Below, one piece after another: positions 22,862 to 34,644 of a stretch of 64,000 nt of DNA. A model generated the notes under the pieces. That model made no database searches, was not told where the DNA came from, and worked only from the letters and a program-made list of their open reading frames with translations. This DNA comes from Atherinomorus stipes (lineage: Eukaryota > Chordata > Actinopteri > Atheriniformes > Atherinidae), in NCBI GenBank assembly GCA_023101725.1, contig JALJCO010012663.1, positions 310,001-374,000 on the forward strand, read 5' to 3'. The first letter of the stretch is position 1; each line of letters begins with the position of its first letter. The translations under genes were made by a program, and so were the position numbers.

Positions 22862-25426
22862 TATTGCGGTGCTAAATTCAAATGTGTAACTCCTGAATAT
22901 ACGTTCTTTTAAAAATGTGTAATTGAAACCCTGTTAATGATTGTTGCTATAACTTATGCAAAAAACAGGGCGAGTATAACAGGTTTAGGGAGGTAAGGAA
23001 TACATGTAAAGCCGCATATCATAGAGCAAAGGCTGGAAATGTGATTACATTATAGAGTGCAGGTACTTGACACTAAAATTGTTGTTCATTTTTAGTAACA
23101 CAGAAATACTGTGAGTTATTTTTCTCTTCAGATTGTTTTGTAGCAAAACTAGTTACTTTGTGTTGGTATTTATTGGTAATTAATTATCCTATAAGTTAAT
23201 CTTGGTAACATAATATTACCAAACAATGGTTAACTACACTTTAAGTAAAACATCACAAATAGAATGAATTTTATGAAGCACACAGAGTAGGAAATTGGCT
23301 TTATAAAATAAGTATTTTGTCAAATGTCTGTTTGTGGTTATAGCAATTTCTGAATAATTCCAAATACTGTAGACAGAATGAAAAAAAAAACAAACAGGAG
23401 GTTGTTATTTATTTTATGCACTAAGCATTCTCTTCCATTCAGCCATTCTTTTAAAGTCACACAGGTTTTTGATTTGCTTCAATTTCTACCTGCTTACAAA
23501 GTGCTTACATCTCCACATACAGTATGATGATGTGTCAGCGTTTCAGTATGTATGATCACCCTATTTGTCACTCCACCGCATTCCCTTTTCTCTTGGAGAT
23601 GAAAATGGTGGGAAATATGGTTGATGAAAAGCTGGTCTGTTACATCTGTTATCTGCCATAGATGGGAGTATTTCTCAGAGCCTTGGTGTGGGGCAAGAAG
23701 TGGCGTGATATTTCTGACTTGTGTGTTAAACTGTTCCAGTTGTATGTTTTTTTTTTCTTCCTATACAGGAGAATGTTTTGTACACTGTGTTAAGATTTAT
23801 GAAAAAAGGGGGGAAAAAAAAATCTACTGACCAAACTGTAACAGAAAAGGCATTTTTTTGTTATTGACTCATTGTTATTAAAAGCCTAGAAGAGAAAATG
23901 TTGCTTTTTTTCAACTTGCCACAGAAGCTGGGCATTTAAAGCGACTGGTATTTTGGGTAAATCATCATATCATCACTCTATCAATACCATAATTACCTAT
24001 ATTTGGACAAAATAGACCTTAATTTGATGATCTCAGGGATCTGTTAGATGTGTATTCAGTGAGCGAATCAGAGATGTAAGAATATGTTTATGTATAAAGT
24101 TACACGGTATTTTCAAAACACTATTTTATCATCTGTATTTTCAGCTCAAAAAGACACCACATTGTTAAAAGATGGTTAAAATGTTCATCAGTTGTCTGTT
24201 AGCTGTTAATTGACTTAGAGGCTACAAAATTAGCTTTCCTCTATCATTCAAATTGCCAGTGTCTCTTTTTACACTGCTAATGTTGCGTAAATGAGGAGGT
24301 TTATGCTTTTAAGCAGAAGTGAAGCTTTTTTAGGCTTCTCAAGCCATATAATTTAGGGCTAATGTGGTTAATGTGCCATTTCCTTGTCTTTAAAAGACAT
24401 TACAGTCTGTTAGGTTTTGCTCCTTCCTCCGCTTGTCCTTCCTATTCACACATGCAAATTAACACATAATTATACAACATTTGTGCACCCTGTGAGTTCC
24501 ACCTGGCACAAGCAACCCATGGTGTGGGTTTCACAGCACCTCTCTTCCTCTACACATGCTATTTAAAGGAAGTGGGGGTCATGTTAAACGATGACTTCAT
24601 CTTTGAAGTGCTTTGTTAGCCTGTATACTGTATATATAGTGTACAGAAGTAATGACAGCATCACTGCTGTCTATTCTAGAAAGCTGCACCACAGGCTGGG
24701 ACATTATATGCAATTTTCCATCTGTGCTGAATGTTCATATTTGCCAAGCTGCATTCCCCGTATGCCATCAGCGTCTCTGTTGAAATGTGTTTATGTGGGA
24801 ATGTAGGCGCGGAACAGTATCATCCGAGTATGAGGGAGGTCATTACTTTCTATCTTAAACGACCCTGTAAATGTCTGGCAATGTGAAAACAGAATGCAGA
24901 CACAATGATGATAATCATCAAACATCCTGCAATGCTTGCTGCGTCTATGTTGGTGCTACCCAAACCCATTATTTTTTCACTGAACAGCTGAATAAACACA
25001 TTACATGTGCAGTCAAAGTTTTTTTAATGCCTATGTATTCCTCAATACATTTTTCAGTGTATCCAACAAGCTTGGAATTCCATTAAAATTACTGCCAAAT
25101 AATCAGTGTCATTCTTTCAAATTTGTTAAATGTCTCCCACTTTGAGGCCACTCTAAAGTGGAAACACAGAACATTATTATTATTCTTTTTGCCAGGGTTG
25201 TAAACAGAATATCTCCAGTTTTGACATGTTATATTTTTCCTCATTGCCTGTTGTATGGCTTTTTATGATGTACATATTATGTATATTCTGAAAGAAAAAA
25301 TGCTTCTGGTATAGGGTAACCAAATGGATGTGACTAATCTGTTCATTTTTAAAATAACTGTTTTAGATATTTTTTTTCTTTTCCTGATGTAATAAGAATA
25401 AAGTTAAATTCATTGATATGAATGAA
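22862..25426. other. AT-rich non-coding DNA
   Basis: No gene, RNA gene or bounded repeat is recognised. Confidence 0.55.
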
Positions 25427-25526
25427 TTAATGAAATTTACTTATAAAGCACTTTTCATACCAAAAGTGCTTTACAAATTTAACACCAGCAATCCCAGGGA
25501 TTTTCAGATCCCCCCCCCCCCCCCCC
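25427..25526 (-). repeat. LINE 3' tail fragment followed by poly-C
   Basis: ATTTACTTATAAAGCAC, CAAAAGTGCTTTACAAA and related words are the reverse complement of the GTAAAGCACTTTG..ATAAATAAA type LINE tail. A 17-base C run closes the block at 25510-25526. Confidence 0.45.
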
Positions 25527-25854
25527 ACACACCACCACCCCACCCACCAGTCACCCCCAACTACCATGGTTAAGTTCCCTATTCTGTCCATATTGTTTTA
25601 CAAATCGGAGAATGTTGATGTCACAGCCTCCGCGAACTGCCACAACACAGTCTAGTAAAATGCCAAAGAATGAAACACAGTTTTCCCTCCAAATCCTCCA
25701 AAGACAGCCCTGCACTGGAGCCCCAAGACCGACGGCCGGGCTTCGGACCAGTGACCGTATCATCACCCCGGGCCCGGGCGGGCTTCGGGGTCTCCTTTTT
25801 AAAATTAAATAAATCAGGTGATTAGAGAGATGTGTGAGGTGCTTGTGTTCAACC

Positions 25855-26060
25855 AATGGGTTAAATCCGGCAACACTCCTGAACTGCAGCAGCTTTGCTT
25901 CCTGTCTGTTGTGACTGGAAGAAATAAAAACCCAGGTGTGTCTGACCTCAGCAACTGGCCAGACACACCTGGAGTAATTAGTTCAACCAGTAATGAAAGA
26001 CAGGAAGCAAAGGTGCTGTTTGAAGTTCAGGAAGTAGTGGAGCCAGGCATATAGCCCATT
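25855..26060. mobile_element. Fold-back element, family C copy 2
   Basis: The arms pair as inverted repeats (CCAGGTGTGTCTGACC / GGCCAGACACACCTGG at the centre; TTTGCTTCCTGTCT / AGACAGGAAGCAAA further out). They match copy 1 in the words TTCCTGTCTTTCAT, CAGGTGTGTCTGA and GTTCAGGAAGTAGTGGAGC. This copy is uninterrupted but more diverged. Confidence 0.75.
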
Positions 26061-26779
26061 TGAATGGCAACACTTGAACGCAGCAGCTGCTTTTCCTTTC
26101 TCCCCCTCCCGTCGCTGACCCTGCCGTGCACGTGAGACAAGCTGCTTGTTATTAGATTAATAGTTCGACTGCTCCTAGTTGTCTTTATTAAGATAAAAAA
26201 ACGAAAATATTTCTGATAGGCCGAAGCTTTTGCTGTGTTTATCATAATAATTAACACTGAGATAGGGTTTAAGTATTGCTGCGATTTGGAGGTGAAATTG
26301 CCGTGCGCTGTTGCATCGCTGAGTAATTTTTAAAAAACACAACCATGAATTAAACACCTGCCAAAATGTTTCATACACTTTACAAACTCATGTAAATATT
26401 GAAAGGAAACAAAATATAGCCACTTTTGTTATAAAGGTTCTCAGATAAGATTGGAGGTGTAGGCTACCTATAACTGCACCAATTCACATTGAATAAAATA
26501 ATGCAGTCATTAAGTTAAACTAATTTATTAACCTTATTTAAACAAAAAGTACGATGAATATAGCCCGATATCACGCCAAGATCCCCAATAACTGTCATTG
26601 GAAACTGCAGTGCGCTTGAGGATAGGCTACAAGACGGATACAATGACGGCAAATAGTTAATTACGGATTTAAAATGTTAACAAATTAATAAATAAATAAA
26701 TACAGTAACTACAAGATTTAGATATCAACCAGAGAAGGACATCAGTAAGTTGCATTGTTGATTTAGATATCAACAATGC
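26061..26779. other. AT-rich non-coding DNA
   Basis: Nothing coding is recognised. Confidence 0.55.
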
Positions 26780-27330
26780 TAATTGCTCACCTGTTGAGCT
26801 GGTCTCTCACTACAACAATAATCTCGATACTCTCCTGAACACCCATGCTCCACTGAAAACCAGATCCGTCTCTTTCTCCCACTCTGCACCCTTGTTCAGC
26901 TTCGCCCTCTGTCAGCTCATATTCCAAGGATGACAACTGGAATGGCTTTACAACAAAACTGGACTCACTATTCACAAAGAAATGTACAATAATCATTTAA
27001 TGTTATATAAGGACAGTCTCTCCTCAGCCAAATCAGCTTACTACTCTGGTTTACTTCATTCCAATCAACACAACTCAAGGACTCTCTTCTCTCTCATCAC
27101 CAACATCATTAAACCCCCTGACTCCTTACCCCACCACATGCAATCCACTGACTTCTGCAACTTACTGATGTCCTTCTCTGGCTCCAAAATCACCCCTACC
27201 CACCAATATCTGACCAACACACCATGGGAAGCTGCAGTTTCTGAAGTGGACTAACCATTGATTCTCTTACACTTTTTAAATCCAGACTCAAAGCACATTT
27301 GTTTAGACAGTCCAATAGCAGCTAGCTTCT
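26780..27330 (+). pseudogene. L2/Rex-like LINE fragment, internally deleted
   Basis: Translation in broken frames gives the linker between the endonuclease and reverse transcriptase domains of fish LINEs (THAPLKTRSVSFSHSAP at about 26845-26895, then KDSLSSAKSAYYS and SRTLFSLI in the open frame 26982-27254). It passes directly to a C-terminal SLTLFKSRLKAHLFRQ segment at about 27262-27310. The whole RT catalytic region is missing between the two. A frame break lies near 26925. The clade is inferred from memory of such sequences. Confidence 0.65.
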
Positions 27331-27796
27331 CACTCACCATTGCAGTGTTGCCCTCTGTTTTGCTTGATTTTATTTATTATAACTGTTTTAGTGTTGTTTT
27401 TGGTTAATTGTCCTTGGCCTGGGGAGGGGATAGGGAGGGGGACGTGTGGGGATGTGAAGTTTGCGCATAGTTTGATAAGTAAAGGGTGGTGGCTTGTATA
27501 TAATCTACTGGTATGGCCTGCTGTGTCCTAAAACATGGTTATCTGGTGACGGTTAATAAATTGCCTCTTCCAGGTCTTTGCCACCACACATACATAGGGT
27601 ACAGTTTTAACGGAACAAAGTGTTCAAATGAGATTGAATGTGTGCACAGATACTGGTACACAGAGCTATAACAGAACATAATAATTAATGATTGATAATA
27701 ATAATTGTTTTGATAATACTACTGTTTTGTTATAATTGATACAGTGCACCGTGGTTGGTTAATAAAATAATTGTTGCACTAATACAGTTTGTGTGT

Positions 27797-27842
27797 ACAC
27801 ACACACACACACGCCCACACACACATATATATATATATATAC
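27797..27842. repeat. (CA)n(TA)n microsatellite
   Basis: A compound AC then AT dinucleotide tract just left of the Tc1-like element. Confidence 0.9.
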
Positions 27843-28189
27843 AATAAATAAAGCTGTGTGAAACGTGTTTGCCCCCTCCCTGATTTCTTCTTTTTGATGT
27901 TAGCATTAAATGTTAAATATAAAAAATTTAAATGTGAGAAAAGATAAAAAGTAAACAGAAAAGCAGTTAAATGAAGAGTTTTTTAGTAAGGGAGGGAAAA
28001 AAATCAAACTTAAAGGCCTGTGTGAAAAAGTGATTGCCCTCTGTTTAAACATAAATAAACTGTGGTTTATCACATTTGGAAAGCTGAGTTCAATTTCTCT
28101 ACCCAGACCAGGCCTGATTACTGCCACACCTGTTCTCAATCAAGATATCATTATATAGGACCTGCTTGACAAGGTGAAGTAGACGAAGA

Positions 28190-28960
28190 AGATCCTCAAA
28201 CGTTGGAATCATGCTGCGATAAAGAAATTAGGAAAAAATGAGAAAAAAGTAATTGAGATCTATAGTCTGGAAAAGGTTACAAAGCCATTTCTAAAGCTTT
28301 GGGACTCCAGCGACCACAGTGAGAGCCATTATCCACAAATGGCAAAACCATGAAACAGTGGCTGGCCGACCAAAATTACCCCAAGAGCACAGCGACGACT
28401 CATCCAAGAAGTCACAAAAGACCCCCAGAACAACATCAAAAGAACTGCAGGCCTCACTTGCCTCAGTTAAGTTCAGTGTTCATGACTCCACATAAGAAAG
28501 AGACTGGGAAAAATGGCTGATGGAGAGTTCAAGACCAAAACCACTGCTGAGAAAATGAACAAAGGCTCGCTAGTTTTGCAGAAAGATTGTGTGACTTGGG
28601 AAAATTGTGGATGATGAGAAAAAGTGAATTTGAAAGGTGTGGTCCATTATTGGGTAAAAGTAAACAGATTTAGAAAAGGACATAACAAAAGTAAAATAGG
28701 TGGGGTGTGTGATGGTCTGGGGTGTTGCTGCTAGGACTGGAAGCTTGTGTGGTAATGGAACATGTTGCTGCACAAGAAACTGAAGGAGAATGTCCGGCAT
28801 CTGTTAGTGATAAGCTGAGGATTGGGTGAGAGGACAATGTCAAACACACAGAAGCAGAATGGAGAAAAAAAATGAGACTGGGGGCTGTAAACGATATGAT
28901 GCTGTGGATGATTAAAGGTGTTCAGGCTAAACCTAATGTGGTGAATAAAGAGGTGATGGG
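28190..28960 (+). pseudogene. Tc1-like transposase remnant
   Basis: Broken frames give the N-terminal paired-like domain and linker (GRPKLPQEH at about 28363-28389; DPQNNIKRTAGLTCLS at about 28420-28467) and later the VCDG-LG region (about 28707-28730) of the DDE domain. Stops and many small deletions interrupt it; the C-terminal part past about 28800 is barely alignable. Confidence 0.75.
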
Positions 28961-29064
28961 ATAGGGAGAAGCTGCGACGGTGAGTTGTTGCTGGGTGGAG
29001 TTTTAGTTTGGGGAAAATTTTTCACACAGGGCCGTTTAAGTTCAGATTTTTTTTTCCCCCTTAG

Positions 29065-29709
29065 GGTTGCAGCGCGATTGGGGAGGGGAGGTTTATGTAT
29101 GGCCGCCGGTAAGGGCGTGGCCTTTCTTGGGGGGTGGGGGGGTCTGGCGAGGGGGGGATGTTAGCGTTTGGGGGTAGAGGGGGGAAATGCTGGGGGGGGC
29201 GGCAGGGAGAGTAGCACTGAGGAGAGGAAACACAAGAAAAAAGGAATGCCCTTGAAAAGAGGAGGATACTGTGATCTTGTCGGTCCGGTTTTGACGGTGG
29301 TTTGATGACCTGCTGTCTGATGGGATGTCTGGGCTGATAATGTGCCGAGGGACAGCGGGACGTTCTGGGCGGATAGACGGCTGAAGTGCGTGGGTGAAGT
29401 GATGAAATATAGAGACCGGAAGGGAACCGGACACAGAGCAGAGATGTCCGACGACGACGTTCCCTGCTTTATTTATCAAATTAAGCCGAGCCGCTTTTTC
29501 TCCCTCACCCTCCGAGGGGGAAGAAGGAGGAAAAAAAAAAGAGAGAAAAGAGGGGCCCCCCCCCGGGGCGGGGGGAGCTTGTTCGGCTGGACATCTCGCG
29601 CGGGGGGGGGAGAGAGGGGACGGAGGGAGAGAGGTGAGAGGTAAAGAAGAGGGGACAAAACGGGGGGGGCGGGGGGGGTTGCCGGCGAACTGAAGCCGCG
29701 GCGACACAT
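29065..29709. other. GC-rich, G-run-rich insert in the Tc1 element
   Basis: Tc1 sequence stops after CCCCCTTA (about 29064) and resumes with TAATAAAAATCTTC (about 29710). The intervening block has many G runs of 4-9 bases on the + strand (29120-29210, 29560-29690) and high GC. The 211-codon minus frame across it is proline/serine-rich with no domain and is best read as a composition artefact. Origin unknown. Confidence 0.6.
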
Positions 29710-29871
29710 TACTAATAAAAATCTTCATTTAAAAACTGCATTTTCTGTTTACTTGTGTTATCTTTGGTTCACATTTAAATTTGATGAATATTTGTGTGAC
29801 AAATATGCAAAAAAGTAAGAAAATCAGGAAGGGGGCAAACACTTTTTTCACACAGCTGTATATACTGTATG

Positions 29872-29874
<3 letters not shown>

Positions 29875-29915
<41 letters not shown>

Positions 29916-29973
29916 TTATGTGTGTACACACACACACGCTCGCACACGCCCACACACACGCGCACACACACAC
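29875..29973. repeat. (TA)n and (CA)n tracts
   Basis: A TA tract at 29875-29907, then CA/CG-rich dinucleotides at 29925-29973, directly right of the Tc1 terminus. Confidence 0.9.
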
Positions 29974-30249
29974 CAAACACAGTAAGGTCTTTTAAAGAAA
30001 AGTAGTAGGAAAATAAATATAAAAATCTTGTTAGTTGAGAGCATTTTTTGTGCAAAATCATTTTTAAACTTTACTTTGATATTTAGTATGCCTGCGTTAG
30101 ATGACACTTTTATTTTTAACTGCAGAAAAATACATTTTTGACTTTAGCAACCCTGAGAGATATAAGGCGTTATGATGTTTTCATAATGGTGACAACAGTG
30201 ATGAGAAATAAAAGGGTTGTCTATTTCCTGCTCATTATCTTCTAATAAC

Positions 30250-30615
30250 CTGCAGCTCATGCTGGAAGTGTAAGATGTGATTGGAAGACACTCATGGTTA
30301 TGGATGTATCAAACAAGAAGGTCCAGGGTTAGGACCCTCTGGTCTTTTTGTGTGGAGCTTCCACCTACTCACTGTATTTATAGGCATTTTCTGTGTCCAT
30401 GTGGTTTGCTCCTACAGTCGAAAAACATGTTTTAGCTTCAGTGGTTATTTTAAATTGTCTGTGAACGTTGCAGTTGTCTATTTTTTTGTGTAAGCCTTGT
30501 GATGGACTGGGTGTACCCCGCCTCTGGCCTAGTGCTAGTATCAGATAGCATTAGTCCCAGCCCCCTTGTCACCCTCAATAGGATAATAAGGTAAAGCAGG
30601 CAGCTACTGATGGAT
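30250..30615 (+). repeat. SINE with L2-like 3' tail
   Basis: The central part (TGTGTGGAGCTTCCACCTACTC, TCCTACAGTCGAAAAACATG) and the 3' part (GTGATGGACTGGGTGTACCCCGCCTC, ATAGGATAATAAGGTA, ending GATGGATGA) are the conserved words of fish SINEs that share an L2-like tail. The 5' tRNA-like head is not clear. Confidence 0.7.
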
Positions 30616-30839
30616 GATTTACTGAGAGAGTTTACTGAGGGGACTGGTGAAAAGAAAAAAAAAATCCATCTCCTGACTTAAATAATTTATGATATCCTGA
30701 AATAGTAATTCCTTCTGACTTCCTCTAATTAGCCCTGTGTGGTTCCTTGACACTGAAAGTGTAGGTTTAACTTCAAGAATAATAAATCCAGGCCATACTG
30801 AGAATATTGAACTACAGAGAAATCAGTGTTTGGGGGTAA

Positions 30840-30841
<2 letters not shown>

Positions 30842-30902
<61 letters not shown>

Positions 30903-30954
30903 TAACCTTAAAACAAAAACAATATATTGTGTGTTTTTTTTTTTTATTTTTATA

Positions 30955-31015
<61 letters not shown>

Positions 31016-31018
31016 CTA

Positions 31019-31063
<45 letters not shown>

Positions 31064-31070
31064 GTATATA
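30842..31070. repeat. Long TA tracts with a TG tract
   Basis: TA tracts at about 30842-30896 and 30955-31013, a TG tract at 31017-31040, then TA again to about 31065. The open frames here are IYIYIY translations of the repeat. Confidence 0.97.
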
Positions 31071-32177
31071 GTCTACAAAATTGACCAAAAGCTCAAATTT
31101 AGACAAAATGAACTTGTCTCAGTAGTTTGTGTGTTTGCAGCTTATTTAATTTCTCTTATCAGGGAATAGTGACATTTTCTTTTTGACACATACCACCCTT
31201 ACCCTCTTTGCTATGATGAATGGCTTATTTACATAAACTGTAAACAGCAATCTTACATGCACTGATGGCAGCAAATATATCAGACTAAGCATGCTATTAC
31301 AGTTATGTTGTACAGTAAATGTTTAACATCTGAGGGCATGTGAAATATTTGCATGACCAAAGGCGACTAATGTTTCATGTAAGGAAAGCTGAACTGAAAA
31401 GACCATCATGGGTATTTTGCATGCAAATGTGCATGTGTTCCTCCACTGTGCCCTCTAGTCATTGCGGTTCTTTGTTGTTAAAAGCAGTGGTTCCATTCAT
31501 GAGTGGATATGATAAATATTTCTCATGTAGAAAACATTCTTCTGTTTGGTTTTTGGCTTCCTTCAGTTTGACTCACAAGAAAATACTGGAAGTTGATATG
31601 GATTTTCAAAAAGACACTCCCCTCCCCCTTTCAAAAACTACTGAGGACTCCTTTTCCCTGAGATAGCTTTTTTAGCAGGAGGATGTGTCCTGGCTATGAG
31701 CAGGTTATTTAAAATGACTCTGACAGCCACATGGAGACAGCCAGCATGACTTCAACCCTTTGTCCTGGGTACCTTTAAAGAACAGCATGTGTGTTTGCCT
31801 GTGGGATATGAACATGCGAAGTTGGAAAAAAAGAGTGTATAATGACAAGAGCATAGAGAGTGAAGGGTACAGTATGTTGCTACTCTTTAAAAAGGTATTG
31901 TGGAAAGCCCTGCATGTGAGATCTCTTTTTTAAAAGAAATTTGGCTTTGTGCTCTCACACATCAGCCCCAACATTTCATCCTTTTGTTTAGGCCGTCACA
32001 TACCATATGGCAAAAAAAAAAAAAAAAAAAAAGAAAGAAAGAAAAGAAAAAAGAAAGAAATGTCAGTAAAATAGTGCTTAGAAATTTACTGGTAAGTGCT
32101 TCTTGGATCTGACCTGCCTGCACATTTTAAGTCAAAACCTTGTTGCACTAGGTAAACTTACCTTGTCTAGTTGCTTA
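31071..32177. other. Non-coding DNA
   Basis: No gene is recognised. An A-rich tract occupies about 32011-32062. Confidence 0.55.
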
Positions 32178-32636
32178 GAATATATTTCTAAGCTTTTACT
32201 AGCTTGTTGATGCTACTTTGCTACATTGGTAGGAGCAGCTCGTCTCACTCAGAGTCCTGTGTCTCCTGCAGCGGGATGTTTTACCTGCGTTTTGCGGGTA
32301 AATATGTCATGGATTATATTTTTCTCTGGTGTAGATGGGTTGCAGGTAAGAATACAAACTTTTATTTGCTTTTTCTGTACATGACAATTGATACTGAGCG
32401 TATTCGACCATGAGGCTCTGTGTTGCTTCACTCAGCGCCCAGACAGCACAAGCTATGTGAACCGGTTCTTCACTCTGGTCCAGCAAAGAGTTGGTTTTGA
32501 GAGCCAGGAGCCCGTGTTTAGGTGGTGGGAAGCTAAAGACACAGTTTTTAGTTGCTCCGTAAACACTTTGTTTAGCCCCGCAGGGATTCTGAAAAGCATT
32601 TATTAAGGTAAAAAAAGTTACTTAGTTTTGCTTTAA
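32178..32636 (+). mobile_element. Non-autonomous TIR element, family A copy 2 (5'-truncated)
   Basis: It matches 3444-4069 through long shared words (TTTACTAGCTTGTTGATGCTAC, TTTGCGGGTAAATATG, GGATTATATTTTTCTCTGGTGT, AAGAATACAAACTTTTATTT, CACTCTGGTCCAG, CTCCGTAAACACTTTGTTTAGCCCC) and ends with the family right terminus at about 32636. It lacks the left terminus and about 130 bases near 32550 that copy 1 keeps. Confidence 0.8.
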
Positions 32637-33009
32637 CTGTTGTGAGACAGGGAAATCTGTTTGTTGAGGAAGAAGCGTTTCTTCAGTGTTCGGGTTGGTG
32701 ACTTCTAATGCAATAATCTTCAAAGCATCTCGGTCATGGGCCAGATGATACAGGGGAACATAAATCGGTGGGAAAGCTCGCAATATTGTTGATTTCTGTA
32801 GCCAGTATGTCAGAGGATTTTATGTCCTTGTATTTTCAGCTCATAGAAATATCTGTCAACTTCAGTCTAGCGACTTCCAACTGTTTCTTGTGCGGACGTA
32901 AAACTCAGACCGGCGCATTACGTCATCTCCACAAATCGAGGCCTTGTTTTGCATTTGTCACATAATTCCCATGCTGACAACATAAGCTCCAAAACGGAGC
33001 CTTATTAGG

Positions 33010-33422
33010 AACACCCCCTTTTTTGCAACACACGCTTTGGAGTTTCAGTTCATCGGGCAAATCACCTGATTTAGTTGCTAGTTTAAGTCGTGAGTTGTGT
33101 TGATGTTTTACACTAGGTTAGTTTGGAGTTGGGATAGCTTGACCTTTTTGTTATACTTGGACTTTTGGTTACAGTTTTAACTTATTGGTGTTGCTCTCTT
33201 CTTTTTTAAGTTTGTATCAATCGTAGATTAGGTTTGTGTTGGTTGTGTTAGTTTAGGCTCTTTTAAATTTGAGCAACATCACTAACCCCATTTCCATTTC
33301 AGGTTTTGTGTGTTTATGCCTTAATTTACCTTGTGAACAATAAACATCTTTACTCCACCACTCCATCTAAAACCAGTCTTTTTTAAACGTTTTTAACACC
33401 CTAGCAGAGCTGGGACGCAACA
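33010..33422 (+). repeat. Possible solo LTR-like sequence
   Basis: A T-rich stretch carries AATAAA at about 33338 followed by a GC-richer end (AGAGCTGGGACGCAACA). The layout resembles the 3' half of a fish LTR, but no matching second LTR, primer site or coding part is seen. Confidence 0.25.
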
Positions 33423-33448
33423 CTTTGTCTTGGTAATGTCTTGGAGTG

Positions 33449-34636
33449 AATTCCAATTCCTGTCTTAACCCTCAATCTTAACCCTGAATCTCAAAAAATG
33501 TGCTCTCCCGCGAAGTGCAACCCAGGCAAATTGAATGTGGGGCCTATATGGAATAAATTGGTGGTTAAAAAGGGGCCCAAATGGGATTTCCCAGGTTTTT
33601 TATGGTACCTAATTTTTCTTTTCATGTTTTCCAATATGGGGATAAATAACTAAAACTAGGAGATCTCAAATTAACCCATTCCAACCAATTAAGAAAAAAG
33701 GGAAATAAAGAGGAAACAATGGAAACATGAAAACACTTAATCAAAAAATAAACAAAAACAAAAAGTGCTGTCCCGATTCTCAGAAAGTTAAGGGGCAAGT
33801 TTGAGGGCTGAATCGCCCTCAATATTAAGATGCTCCGACACCACCTTTGTGAGTAAGGGCTTAAATATTATATAAAATATTATGAAAACCATTGTATTAT
33901 CTTAGTTTAGGCCCATGTTATGGATTAGTTACCTCAATGTTGCATAACGTTTATTATTTATTTTATGATCTTTTGTCAATAGCGACCGGTGTGGTGAACC
34001 CATGCTGCTATTGTTTAAGTTAGTTAACGTTACAAAATGGTAATTTTTCTTGGTGCTAATGTAGTTGTTTTATCAAGATAACAGCCTGTATAACATGCTT
34101 GTGCTGGTAACGGTATAAGACGACTGGGCTGATGTCATCCCCCGTAGCTGCACAGTTATCTAATGATAGTTCTGTTTCAATCTTTCAAGACTTCCAGTGG
34201 CAGTTAAAGTGGATATGTGTCCTTGTGCTCCTAGCAGGTCGAGTCCTAATGACAACAAATTCAATCAGGTGACGTGTAGGCCAGCTGACTGGCAGTCATC
34301 CAGGAATTCACAGAACCACAGTTACTTACGTAACTTTCTTTATAGCTGGTATTTACCTTTTAATAAGCCGTGGTATGCGGTGGCAGCTGAATATGTCCAT
34401 GGTGGCTGCGGTTGTGGCTGATGATTAAACAGACAGGGTTACAGTGCAAATAAATGTAAATAAAGTAAATTCTTCTTCTCCTTATGAATTGAAAGACTGA
34501 ACGCCGCTTTGGTGTAATCCTGCCCCCACAGTTTGAAGACGTATCTACATTTAAGGGGTGTCCCATTTCTAAGTCACAAAACTTAGACAACTAAGATAAG
34601 ATTGAGGGTTAAGATAGGAATTGGAATTGGCCGTTG
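33449..34636. mobile_element. Inverted-repeat-bounded element, about 1.2 kb
   Basis: AATTCCAATTCCTGTCTTAACCCTCAATCTTA at 33450-33481 recurs inverted at about 34600-34633 (CCAATTCCTATCTTAACCCTCAATCTTA on the other strand). The interior has no recognisable transposase. Its right edge directly adjoins the target site of the hAT element that starts at 34645. Confidence 0.55.
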
Positions 34637-34644
34637 GTCTAGGT

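Larger units (their letters stand above)
27852..29858 (+). mobile_element. Tc1/mariner element, decayed, with foreign insert
   Basis: The left terminus AGCTGTGTGAAACGTGTTTGCCCCCTCCCTGATTT is mirrored at the right end by AAATCAGGAAGGGGGCAAACAC..TTTTTTCACACAGCT. Inner inverted pairs (GTGTGAAAAAGTGATTGCCC at about 28020 and TTTTCACACAGG at about 29017) are typical of this Tc1 family. A transposase remnant lies between. At about 2.0 kb it exceeds the usual 1.6-1.7 kb because of a roughly 645-bp insert at 29065-29709. Confidence 0.85.

Noticed and set aside
29093..29728. 211-codon minus-strand open frame, proline and serine rich
   Set aside because: It spans the G-run-rich insert and parts of the Tc1 element, has no domain, and its composition follows from the base composition of the other strand.
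30729..31169. Several frames of 80-125 codons on both strands
   Set aside because: They are translations of TA and TG microsatellites (IYIYIY, VCVCVC).
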